Source of the DNA: Fibrobacter sp. UBA4375 | GTDB taxonomy: Bacteria > Fibrobacterota > Fibrobacteria > Fibrobacterales > Fibrobacteraceae | Reading direction: 5' to 3' | Assembly: GCA_002391195.1 (NCBI GenBank) | Contig: DGRZ01000075.1 | Location: 73,057-112,218 of the forward strand | Length of the DNA stretch: 39,162 nt | Shown: positions 14,319-21,820 of the stretch, piece by piece | Numbering within the stretch: the first letter of the stretch is position 1 | Layout: the number at the start of each line of letters is the position of its first letter | The notes under the pieces: generated by a model | Told to the model about the DNA's origin: nothing | What the model saw: only the letters and a program-made list of their open reading frames with translations | Databases searched by the model: none | Position numbers and translations under genes: made by a program

Positions 14319-16844
14319 ATGCTGGACCGTAGATTGGACAAAGGAAATTTCGCAATACGCATGGCAATAATGCTTGTGTGGTTGTGCGGCATTGTATCGT
14401 TTGCAAATGCTGAGAAGATGGAAGCCTCCATACAAGAGGCTTTATACCGCTTTGAAATGAAAGGGGAATTTCAAAAAGCCATTGGCATTCTGGAAAAAGT
14501 TGTCAGCGAAGGAGACCACGAAGATAAAGAGCAAGCTAGCTTTTACCTTGGAAAAATTCAAGAACTAGCGGGAAACAGGCAATCTGCCAACCTTTACTAC
14601 AAGCAAAGTCTTCAAAATACGAAAGAAACAAGCAAGGCCTATTGGCTCGCCGAAAGAATTGGAGCAACTGCAAACAAACCAGAAACCATTCAAAAGAATA
14701 TTCTCCGGTTAAAATCTCCCGTACAAAAAATCTTCAATGGGAACCCAACATACATTCATCTTCAAAACGGAGAGATCTATAAAATAGCAAACGATTCACT
14801 TATCAAAATTCCGACTAACATCGCAAGCGGCGCTGAAATCCTGAAAGTTAACAACGCCGGATTATGGTACGCCACACCAGAAAAAGACAGTATTCGATTT
14901 AAACCTTTCAATAACGTGCGCAAGGTCAAATCCATTGCTCTACGAAATCCAAAAGACATCGCTATTAGCGAAAATAAAGCCCTTATTCAAGGAGATTACG
15001 CCGTTGTACTCGTCAATAAAAGAGGCGAACAAGAGTTGTCCAACGATAACTTCAACGAATGTCAGATAGAAATGTACTATACCCCCACCGAACATTTTAT
15101 CTTGAATTGTCCCGACAACGCACTTCATTTTTTATCAAGCGATAATCTTTCAGAATCTTTTATTATAAGCCAATATGACGCCATACAGAAAACAATCTCT
15201 ATAAAAAACAACATAGTTTTCTATTCCGGTGGAAATCTTTTTTGCTACAACATTCAAAAAAGCATCGATCCCATTTGGAAAGCCGCATTTAATTCTGTAG
15301 AAAGTATTATTCCTTTTGAGAACAATATTGTCGTGCTCGAAGCCTCTGGTCGATTATCCCTTTTAAGTATCAACACAGGCGACACTATCGCAGTATTGCG
15401 AAGTGACGCGGACCGAATTCATCCACTGGCAAAGGGGACACTCGGACTATTTACTAACGAGGGAGCCCTCATCGTAGTGGACACCTTACTTCGCCCTCTA
15501 TGGAATTTTAATTTTGCCAGGCCCATCACGCAGGTCCCCATTCTTACTGACGGGAATACCTATCTAAGTTTTGACAATCAAAATTTGCAAGGAATCGCAC
15601 CCTACTATTATGGGAAGTCCCCCCTAGCATCATCAATCCTTTCACAACAGGCTGCAATTCTTGCAGAAACATCCCAATGGGACAAACTCACCGCTGTACT
15701 AGATTCTCTGCTGAAACTAGAACCGGGCAATGCTGAAGGTTGGTTATTCAGGGCCCTTCAATTAGAAAATAACCAGAGTAAGGAGCAAGAAAGGCAAAAA
15801 GCCTGGTCTGAGGCCGTTAGACTTTCTGTTAGCAATCCCCAAGTAACACCTTTGATTCTCAATCGTTACAGTAAAGCCATCGGTGCAAAGTTCGTAAGCT
15901 TATTAAATGTATCACCCAAAACAAGATACCCTCAATTTTTCGGGAGCAAAAAGAACCTATATACCATTGACCCGGCCGCAAACAGGCTTATCTGCATCAA
16001 CGCCGAAAATGGAGAACTCCGTTGGACAAAGGCTTTGTCAAAAATGGACAATAGCCTCGTCATCAACAATGATGAAAAAATTCTTGTTCTTGCATCAGGC
16101 TTCAACCTAAACATTTATGAACTGAGCAAAGACGGGAAGAGGACCTCTATCCAGCTACCGGGTAAAGCCTTCAATATCTCATTGGAAAACGAAGCCATCT
16201 ATATTTCAACTTGGAACGGTTTCATGATTAAGCTTACAAGACCCGATGGTAGACTTGCCTGGTCCCGAAAAATATTTGACCTACCATTTCTTTTTGCAAG
16301 AGACGATTTCCAAATTGTCGCCTCTAGCCTGGAAGGAAACATATCTCATCTTTGGGAAGGATCCGGGCAAATCAAGCTAGGTTTAGTAAAAATGCCATCA
16401 GGGATTTCTCAAATGACACATATCGATTCCACCATGATTTTCGCAACTAACAATAACAGACTACTTATCTACGATGCAAGAAATCCCAGTAACGACCCTC
16501 TGCAAATTCTAATGGAATCTCCCATTGCTTCGTTACAAGCTTTTCCCTACAAAGGGACAAATTGTGTTTTAGTGGGCTTGGCCAACCAAAGCCTGCTACT
16601 ATATTCCATCGCTGGCACCCCTCTATGGAAATTCCAAGGAAAGAACTCCATCTTTTCAAAACCTTTTGTGGAAGATGGCCTAGCCTGGCTAGACCAGGGT
16701 AACGAAGTTGTCGCCATATCCCTTTCTGATGGGAAAATAGTCCACCGCTTCAGCACGCCCGGTGGAGCAGGAACACCGTTTATCCTGAACAGGACCCTCT
16801 TTAGCGCCTCCTCTAAAAGGTTGTTGTATGGATTTTCCCTCTAA
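14319..16844 (+). CDS. Secreted TPR / PQQ-type beta-propeller protein
   Basis: The 841-residue protein has a signal sequence (MAIMLVWLCGIVSFANA, 15-31). A TPR-like region follows (about 35-115, with MKGEFQKAIGILEKVVSEGD and QSANLYYKQSLQN), then a propeller-like region (about 130-440) and a second TPR-like stretch (about 445-510, KLTAVLDSLLKLEPGNAEGW). The last 300 residues carry PQQ/BamB-type blades (LICINAENGELRWTKAL, RPDGRLAWSRKIF, LLLYSIAGTPLWKFQGK). Such proteins are protein-binding scaffolds in the periplasm. It follows the kinase/regulator pair by 46 nt and shares their AT-rich composition, suggesting joint function. The start is uncertain: ATG 14319 gives a 14-residue charged lead, and ATG 14361 starts the signal peptide directly. 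Neither has a clear ribosome-binding site. Confidence 0.75.
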   Translation: MLDRRLDKGNFAIRMAIMLVWLCGIVSFANAEKMEASIQEALYRFEMKGEFQKAIGILEKVVSEGDHEDKEQASFYLGKIQELAGNRQSANLYYKQSLQNTKETSKAYWLAERIGATANKPETIQKNILRLKSPVQKIFNGNPTYIHLQNGEIYKIANDSLIKIPTNIASGAEILKVNNAGLWYATPEKDSIRFKPFNNVRKVKSIALRNPKDIAISENKALIQGDYAVVLVNKRGEQELSNDNFNECQIEMYYTPTEHFILNCPDNALHFLSSDNLSESFIISQYDAIQKTISIKNNIVFYSGGNLFCYNIQKSIDPIWKAAFNSVESIIPFENNIVVLEASGRLSLLSINTGDTIAVLRSDADRIHPLAKGTLGLFTNEGALIVVDTLLRPLWNFNFARPITQVPILTDGNTYLSFDNQNLQGIAPYYYGKSPLASSILSQQAAILAETSQWDKLTAVLDSLLKLEPGNAEGWLFRALQLENNQSKEQERQKAWSEAVRLSVSNPQVTPLILNRYSKAIGAKFVSLLNVSPKTRYPQFFGSKKNLYTIDPAANRLICINAENGELRWTKALSKMDNSLVINNDEKILVLASGFNLNIYELSKDGKRTSIQLPGKAFNISLENEAIYISTWNGFMIKLTRPDGRLAWSRKIFDLPFLFARDDFQIVASSLEGNISHLWEGSGQIKLGLVKMPSGISQMTHIDSTMIFATNNNRLLIYDARNPSNDPLQILMESPIASLQAFPYKGTNCVLVGLANQSLLLYSIAGTPLWKFQGKNSIFSKPFVEDGLAWLDQGNEVVAISLSDGKIVHRFSTPGGAGTPFILNRTLFSASSKRLLYGFSL

Positions 16845-16923
16845 ATGGCAAAATTCATCCATTTTTACTCCGATTTAGACTGCTTTTGGCCCCAAAATAG
16901 TGGTTTTTCCTTTGAAAAAACAT

Positions 16924-16931
16924 TACATTTC
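16924..16931 (+). promoter_or_regulatory. TACATTTC promoter box for the peptide-binding lipoprotein gene
   Basis: A TAnnTTT-type box in the 99-114-nt gap after the propeller gene, about 27 nt before the ATG. Here a leader with AGAAGG is present, unlike the leaderless-type genes. Confidence 0.45.
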
Positions 16932-16958
16932 TATATGTTGTAATTGTCTTTTAGAAGG

Positions 16959-18728
16959 ATGAAAATTTTGAACTTTTTTAAAGTTTTTAGCGTCTTTGCC
17001 CTTGCAGGCGTTCTGATTACTTTCTCCGGTTGCAAGACCGAAGAAAATTCAGAGGTCGTCCAGAACCAGCAAGAATACCCAAGAAGTGAGACCCTCTATA
17101 TAGGCGGTTTTGACTGGGCTCCTCCGGCAACGTTCAACCCTCTGGACTACGACCCCAATTTCCCTATCGACGGGAACGTCCGCCTTATGTACGAGACCCT
17201 GGTTACCTACAACCAGCTTAATGGCGAATTGGAACCCATGCTTGCCGACAGTTTCAAGCAAACTGACGATGCCGTCATCGTCCATCTAGACGAACGGGCC
17301 AAATGGAATAACGGCGAACCAGTGACCGTGGATGACGTTATTTTTTCCTTCTTCATTGATTCAATCCTGCCCACCCCAAGGCATGGCAACTGGAACTATA
17401 TCAAGAAGATTTCAGCAGACAGTAACAACAACATCACCTTCTCCTTGAATAAAGAGAATCGGAACCCCCTGATTCTCCTAAATGCCATAGCGGAAACCTC
17501 CATTCTCCCCAAAAAAGTCTTTGGTCCCATTGTCCTAAGTGCCGTAAGCAATAAAACATACGACATGGCCAAGGTCACGGCATTCAAAAACGACTCCAAC
17601 CCCGTGGTTTCCGGACCATACGACTTAAAAACATTCTCCCCCGACAAGATTGTCCTAGAAAGAAATGACAACTACTGGGGCAACGCAAAGCACGACGGCA
17701 AAAAGCCCGCCCCCAAATACATTATCCACTCCCTTTACAACGGCAATAATCACTTCAACAGTGCCATGGTCAAGGGAAACCTAGACGTTTCTTCCATTTT
17801 CCTCCCCCGTATTTGGGACAAGGTTAAGGACAGCATTCGAGCCTGGAGCAGGAACGAGCCGTACCACCAACCGGGGTCCATTACTACGTTGTTGATAGCC
17901 CATCATCAAAAGCCCTTTAGTGATGTAGCCTTCCGTAGAGCTCTTGCACACAGCATCAATTTCGAGAAAGTCAAGGCACGTGCTATATCCAACTACACAC
18001 CGGCCATGCAATCTGGATTTATTCTGCCTTTTGGTACAGAAAGCAAATTCTTCAATAAAGATGATGCCGAAAAATATGGATATGAATTCGATTTGGACAA
18101 GGCCCGTAGCATTTTGAAGGATGCTGGCTATTCCTGGAATGCCGAAGGCGCTCTTCTGAACCCCGATGGCAGCCCCGTCCGCACCATCAAGTTGGAGTGC
18201 CCCCAGGGCTGGACCGACTGGGAAGACGCCATCAAGGTCATTGCCGGAACCTTCCAGGAAATCGGCATTCCTGCCGAAGAATATTTCGTGGACTACGGCG
18301 TGTGGGACAAGGACCTGCGCTTGGGAACCTTCGACCTCGCCATGAAGACCCAGACGGCTGAGCTCTCCGCTGCAACACCCTGGACAAGATTCTCCCAGAT
18401 TATGGGTCCCATCGGGCTCAAACCTGTGGGCGAGGATGCCTTTTCCAACCAGGGTCGTTTCAGCAACGACGAGGCAAATAAACTGTTGGACAAGATCCCC
18501 ACTATCCGCGACGAAGCCGAACTGACACTCGCCTACCGCGAACTGAACAAAATTTTTATGGAAACCATACCGGTGCTTCCGGTCATGTACAGGCCAACCC
18601 AGTACTACCAGTTCTCCACCAAGCACTGGACCAATTTCCCCACCGAAGAGAACCCCTACGCACCGCCGCAGCACTTGATTGTTGCCGCCGGAGTGAAGGC
18701 GCTGTGGGAAATTCAGGCCGTAAAATGA
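16959..18728 (+). CDS. Peptide/oligopeptide ABC transporter substrate-binding lipoprotein (SBP_bac_5 family)
   Basis: A family-5 extracytoplasmic solute-binding protein of about 589 residues, as in OppA/DppA. The lipobox LITFSGC near residue 25 gives a lipid-anchored protein. Family landmarks are the early MYETLVTYN segment, ARWNNGEPVTVDDVIFSF-like text (AKWNNGEPVTVDDVIFS), and late DLDKARSILKDAGY and AYRELNKIFMETIPVLPV. No permease or ATPase genes are adjacent, so its transporter partner lies elsewhere or it acts alone. The start is uncertain: ATG 16959 directly abuts AGAAGG, TTG 16968 has that site at 7 nt, and TTG 16944 is also in frame. Confidence 0.88.
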   Translation: MKILNFFKVFSVFALAGVLITFSGCKTEENSEVVQNQQEYPRSETLYIGGFDWAPPATFNPLDYDPNFPIDGNVRLMYETLVTYNQLNGELEPMLADSFKQTDDAVIVHLDERAKWNNGEPVTVDDVIFSFFIDSILPTPRHGNWNYIKKISADSNNNITFSLNKENRNPLILLNAIAETSILPKKVFGPIVLSAVSNKTYDMAKVTAFKNDSNPVVSGPYDLKTFSPDKIVLERNDNYWGNAKHDGKKPAPKYIIHSLYNGNNHFNSAMVKGNLDVSSIFLPRIWDKVKDSIRAWSRNEPYHQPGSITTLLIAHHQKPFSDVAFRRALAHSINFEKVKARAISNYTPAMQSGFILPFGTESKFFNKDDAEKYGYEFDLDKARSILKDAGYSWNAEGALLNPDGSPVRTIKLECPQGWTDWEDAIKVIAGTFQEIGIPAEEYFVDYGVWDKDLRLGTFDLAMKTQTAELSAATPWTRFSQIMGPIGLKPVGEDAFSNQGRFSNDEANKLLDKIPTIRDEAELTLAYRELNKIFMETIPVLPVMYRPTQYYQFSTKHWTNFPTEENPYAPPQHLIVAAGVKALWEIQAVK

Positions 18729-18776
18729 TTTCGAATTTCGGTTTTCGGAACTAGGATCTGTCCTGAATTAAATTTT

Positions 18777-18784
18777 TAGATTTG
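18777..18784 (+). promoter_or_regulatory. TAGATTTG promoter box for pssA
   Basis: An exact TAnnTTTG match 24 nt before the GTG start, leaving room for a short leader with AAGGAG (18797-18802). It shows the box used with a normal leader. Confidence 0.5.
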
Positions 18785-18808
18785 TGTTGTAAAAACAAGG
18801 AGTTGATC

Positions 18809-19612
18809 GTGGGAAAGTCTCGTTTTATTTTGCCGAACGCATTTACTAGCATGAACTTTTTGTTAGGCGTTTTTGCCATCTGCTGGGTTACGGGAGCCTT
18901 TGATTCCTTCACCTCTACCGACACGCTCCGCATGGGTGCCTACTTCGTGATGCTCAGCATGCTTTTGGACAAGTTGGACGGCTTTGCTGCACGCCTGGTA
19001 AACGCCAGCTCCGAATTCGGAGCCCAGTTCGACAGCCTTGCCGACCTGATTGCTTTTGGGCTTGCTCCTGCCTTTTGCGTGTTCTTCACCTACAAGATTT
19101 GCGCTCCCCAGTTCTTTGAGCAGAACGCGGCCCTGCTGGTGGTGACATTCTCTATCTACGTGCTCTGTGCCGCCATGCGCCTGGCCAAGTACAACGCCTG
19201 CGATTCCGACACCTACCACCATCATTTTTCAGGACTCCCCTCCACCTTTGCTGGCGCCATCAACGCCACCCTGGTCGTATTCCTGAAATCCAAGGGAATC
19301 TTTACCGACCCCAACTCTGCGCTGGTGTTTATCCCCGTTGTGGTGATGCTTGCCACAGGCATCCTGATGGTGAGCCCCCTGTTCTTGCCCAAGCTTCAGC
19401 CCCGCAAGAACAAAGCCTTCAACATTTTCCAAGGCGTGCTGATCGTACTCACCTACATTGCCGGATTCATGTTCATTTCCGAAAAGGTCCCCTACGTGTT
19501 GGAATACCTGCTTGTTCTCGGCGGATGCTACCTCGTCATCGGCTTTAGCGTAGGCCTTATCAACCGCAGCAAGATTATTGAAGAAGCAAAGGCTTCGAAA
19601 AGTAATGACTAG
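18809..19612 (+). CDS. pssA: CDP-diacylglycerol--serine O-phosphatidyltransferase
   Basis: An integral membrane enzyme making phosphatidylserine, the precursor of phosphatidylethanolamine, from CDP-diacylglycerol and serine. It carries the full CDP-alcohol phosphotransferase signature D-G-x2-A-R-x8-G-x3-D-x3-D: Asp57-Gly58, Ala61-Arg62, Gly71, Asp75, Asp79 (with Asp54 ahead). About seven or eight hydrophobic helices span its 267 residues, the usual size for the Bacillus-type family. GTG 18809 is chosen because AAGGAG lies 6 nt upstream, and it gives the typical basic start VGKSRFILPNAFT. Its stop TAG lies in a CTAGGGCTTAGGA repeat unit, followed by a strong terminator at 19636 inside the convergent M14 gene. 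Confidence 0.93.
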   Translation: MGKSRFILPNAFTSMNFLLGVFAICWVTGAFDSFTSTDTLRMGAYFVMLSMLLDKLDGFAARLVNASSEFGAQFDSLADLIAFGLAPAFCVFFTYKICAPQFFEQNAALLVVTFSIYVLCAAMRLAKYNACDSDTYHHHFSGLPSTFAGAINATLVVFLKSKGIFTDPNSALVFIPVVVMLATGILMVSPLFLPKLQPRKNKAFNIFQGVLIVLTYIAGFMFISEKVPYVLEYLLVLGGCYLVIGFSVGLINRSKIIEEAKASKSND

Positions 19613-19633
19613 GGCTTAGGATTTTTTTTGATG

Positions 19634-20326
19634 TCACCCCGGCTGCGTGCCGGGGTATTTTTTTAGAAATTCCGCAAAGCTTAACCCGTAGCGTTCGTAC
19701 AAAAGCTCCAGAGCTAGACGAGGAAGCTCCACCGTAACGCATTCAAGATTACGTTCCTTGCACCAGGTACCAAAACTGCCTGGTGTTTTGTATCCGATAT
19801 CCTTAACGTAAGGAACATTGAACACCGCCTGAAGATTCTTCACAAGAGTCGTTTCTTCGAGAGCATCAATACAGCCGATGGGACTGTGGAGAGCCACCAC
19901 CGCCTGTGGCACAAGAGTATCCACCAGTTGGATTAAAGCACTGGTTTCCGGCTCGCTTGCAGGAGCTGCCCCTGTGGAAAGTTCCATGTCCCGTTCCGCC
20001 TCCAAGATGGAGCGGGAATGCACCGGTGCAACACTCCAGTTTTCTGTCGGGAAGTTCCGGTTCAGGTCAACGCCGTTGGCGTTTCCGCGGGTTCCAAGAG
20101 TCACCCCATCGGGGTTCGCGCACAGGATAAACGCTATCGATTCCAGGTTGTCACCAAAGGCGCGCAAGGCTCTACTCAAGAGGAATGTGGTCTCCGGTTC
20201 TTCGCCGTGGATACCCGCCATTACAAGTAAACGGCAAGCTCCCTTGCAGGGGAAATACAGGAGCGGTGCACCGAGAATGCTGGTGCCGTAGGGCTTGGAC
20301 TTTAATTTGATGGAACCGGAAAGCAT
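19634..20326 (-). CDS. M14-family zinc carboxypeptidase, MpaA-like (murein tripeptide amidase)
   Basis: MpaA-type enzymes cleave the gamma-D-Glu-diaminopimelate bond when murein tripeptide is recycled. The 230-residue protein has the first zinc motif H-x2-E in AGIHGEEPET (His40, Glu43), the substrate-binding NRNFPTENW segment, the third zinc ligand in ALHSPIGCID and the catalytic Glu in VTVELPR. There is no signal peptide, consistent with cytoplasmic recycling. Its neighbour is an M15 peptidase on the same strand, supporting a cell-wall role. The ATG at 20326 directly abuts the GTTGTGA array and no clear ribosome-binding site is seen. Its last codons double as the pssA terminator. Confidence 0.8.
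   Translation of the reverse strand: MLSGSIKLKSKPYGTSILGAPLLYFPCKGACRLLVMAGIHGEEPETTFLLSRALRAFGDNLESIAFILCANPDGVTLGTRGNANGVDLNRNFPTENWSVAPVHSRSILEAERDMELSTGAAPASEPETSALIQLVDTLVPQAVVALHSPIGCIDALEETTLVKNLQAVFNVPYVKDIGYKTPGSFGTWCKERNLECVTVELPRLALELLYERYGLSFAEFLKKYPGTQPG
19636..19664 (+). terminator. Intrinsic terminator of pssA, inside the 3' end of the convergent M14 gene
   Basis: Stem ACCCCGGC (19636-19643) / GCCGGGGT (19649-19656) with a 5-nt loop, followed by ATTTTTTT. On the other strand the same bases encode the final residues of the M14 peptidase (YPGTQPG). Confidence 0.85.
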
Positions 20327-20330
20327 GGGG

Positions 20331-20379
20331 AGTAGTTGTGAGTTGTGAGTTGTGAGTTGTGGGGTGTGGGGTGTGAGTT
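20331..20379. repeat. AGTTGTG heptamer array
   Basis: Tandem AGTTGTG units (three to four exact) pass into GGGGTGT/GGGTGTG variants, just upstream of the M14 start codon. Confidence 0.75.
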
Positions 20380-20446
20380 GTCATCCTCACGCAGGTGAGG
20401 ATCCGCTTACAGCAATCTAGCAGATCCTCGCCTTCGCGAGGATGAC
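20380..20446. repeat. 67-bp REP-like palindromic element
   Basis: Outer inverted repeats GTCATCCTC (20380-20388) / GAGGATGAC (20438-20446) enclose an inner pair GGTGAGGATC / GATCCTCGCC, giving a long stem-loop. GAGGATGAC or related CAGGATGAC fragments recur near 25334 and 36458, suggesting a dispersed family. Confidence 0.65.
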
Positions 20447-20451
20447 ATCCC

Positions 20452-20508
20452 TCAAAGTGAAGCGACCTCAAACCCCTAGCCCCTAGATTCTAACCCCTAC
20501 GCCCTAAA
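20452..20508. repeat. Compound repeat: AAGTGAAGCGACCTCAAA plus CCCCTAG/CCCCTAA units
   Basis: It is nearly identical in order and sequence to 25431-25482 (CAAAGCGAAGCGACCTCAAA then CCCCTAGCCCCTAAATCC). The M15 gene's TAG stop (minus strand) lies in its last unit. Confidence 0.65.
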
Positions 20509-21175
20509 CAAAATACGGATAGATATACTCCTCCGCCAGTTGAGGGAGACGTGCAAGGACCACCTGTTTGCAAGCCATGTCCGAACCTTCGTAAATCTTG
20601 CGGAGCGTGTCCAGCGAGAAATGCTCCAGACGCTTGCGGGAGGTAGGCAGGTGGGCGATGTGCCAGCCTTCGGGCCGGATTTTTCCGCGACCTGGGACGA
20701 ACACCCGGTCAAAACCGAAAGCTCCGTCGGTGGCAAAATGTTCATCCAAAAACTTGTGGAAGGCGGCAAACATCCCAGAGCACTCCTCCGGCGTAAGCTG
20801 GACTTCGTAACCTTCTGGGCAGGCTCGCCCATCGACCACATCCAGGTCTGTCCCAAGATGATGGCGGCTCGCTCCCGGAAGGGCCGACCAGGTGAGAATG
20901 GCATACATCAGTTCTTCTTCGTCTTGAGGCCGTTCCATAGGAACACCTTCTGCCGAAAGCAGAGGCAGTTCCCCACGGGCCTTGCGGTTCCAGATGGAAA
21001 GTTGCCTTTCGAAAGGGCGGTAAGCCGATTCTATCCGAAGTTCAAATCCTTCCGCCGCAGCCGCATCTTTTAATTTGTTCAAAAAGGGCAGGATTTCGGA
21101 ATCCACAAGGTAACCAGGAGACGCCTCTACAAGGTTCGGCGTTCCAAGTCCATAGGGCAACAAATCTTCGGTCAT
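20504..21175 (-). CDS. M15-family D-Ala-D-Ala (L,D/D,D-) carboxypeptidase, VanY-like
   Basis: A zinc peptidase acting on peptidoglycan stem peptides. The motif S-x-H-x2-G-x3-D is present as SRHHLGTDLD (Ser103, His105, Gly108, Asp112), and the second zinc/catalytic motif is EGWHIAH (Glu169, His172), where VanY usually has EPWH. SAYRPFERQ near residue 50 is the family's substrate-binding segment. No signal peptide or membrane helix is visible in the 223 residues, which is unusual for an enzyme acting on the wall and hints at cytoplasmic recycling together with the M14 enzyme. The ATG at 21175 overlaps the ruvC stop (TAATG), so the two are translationally coupled; an in-frame ATG at 21214 is less likely. 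Confidence 0.85.
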   Translation of the reverse strand: MTEDLLPYGLGTPNLVEASPGYLVDSEILPFLNKLKDAAAAEGFELRIESAYRPFERQLSIWNRKARGELPLLSAEGVPMERPQDEEELMYAILTWSALPGASRHHLGTDLDVVDGRACPEGYEVQLTPEECSGMFAAFHKFLDEHFATDGAFGFDRVFVPGRGKIRPEGWHIAHLPTSRKRLEHFSLDTLRKIYEGSDMACKQVVLARLPQLAEEYIYPYFV

Positions 21176-21741
21176 TAAATTTCCACTCCCATCTTCTTGA
21201 TCAGGTCTTTCCACTGCTGGACAGAGGCCTTTTTCTTGCGGACCGTAGACCGTTTTTTCAGAGCCGCAGTCAAGGGCGGCGGATTTCCGTGGGTCCAGGC
21301 GATGGCCAGAGCGTCCGAAGCGTCCAGCGGAAGGTCGGAGCCCTGTATCCCGAGCTGTGCAAAGACCATGTGGGCCACCTGTTCCTTAGAGGCGGCACCA
21401 TCGCCGGTAACGGACTGCTTGACCACCTTGGGCGGGTACTCGTCAAAGGTCATGCCCCGCTTGCGGCAGGCCACAAGAACCGCCCCGCGGATATGTCCGA
21501 GTACCAGGGCGCTCTTGGCATTTTTGGCAAAGAACACCCCTTCCATGGCCAGGGCGTCTGGCCGGTACTGGTCCAGCAGGGATTCCAGCTTGGTGATAAT
21601 CTGTAATAGACGGTCCTCCAACGACTTAGACGCCGGTGAATGGATGGTGCCGTATTCCAACACCGAAAACCCCTTCGGATTCTTTTCCAGAAAGGCGTAT
21701 CCTGTCGTAATAGAGCCCGGGTCGATGCCGAGAATAACCAT
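21175..21741 (-). CDS. ruvC: Crossover junction endodeoxyribonuclease RuvC
   Basis: RuvC resolves Holliday junctions with RuvAB during recombination. The 188-residue protein starts MVILGIDPGS with catalytic Asp7. It has LAMEGVFFAKN with the second acidic residue, the conserved LGHIRGAVLVA helix, VKQSVTGDGAASKEQVA and the final acidic pair in LDASDALAIAW. The ATG at 21741 is chosen over 21780 because family members begin this way. Upstream is TACTTTTT (21753-21746) 4 nt before the ATG, similar to the leaderless-type boxes. A basic C-terminal tail (KKRSTVRKKK) is extra. It is coupled to the M15 gene by a TAATG overlap; ruvA and ruvB are not in the window. Confidence 0.93.
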   Translation of the reverse strand: MVILGIDPGSITTGYAFLEKNPKGFSVLEYGTIHSPASKSLEDRLLQIITKLESLLDQYRPDALAMEGVFFAKNAKSALVLGHIRGAVLVACRKRGMTFDEYPPKVVKQSVTGDGAASKEQVAHMVFAQLGIQGSDLPLDASDALAIAWTHGNPPPLTAALKKRSTVRKKKASVQQWKDLIKKMGVEI

Positions 21742-21786
21742 AGCCAAAAAGTAGATAAAATGACCTAAAAAGTGTTCCATTCCGGG

Positions 21787-21794
21787 TATTTTTT
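21787..21794 (+). promoter_or_regulatory. TATTTTTT promoter-like box for the primase/helicase-like gene
   Basis: A TAnnTTT-type AT-rich box 26 nt before the ATG at 21821, with a normal leader and GGAGG 6 nt before the start. This is weak evidence on its own. Confidence 0.3.
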
Positions 21795-21820
21795 ATTAGA
21801 TTCCCATATGGAGGCTCCCT

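Noticed and set aside
21742..21780. Longer RuvC N-terminus from ATG 21780
   Set aside because: RuvC proteins begin at the MVILGIDPG segment; the extra 13 residues have no counterpart and the ATG lacks a ribosome-binding site.
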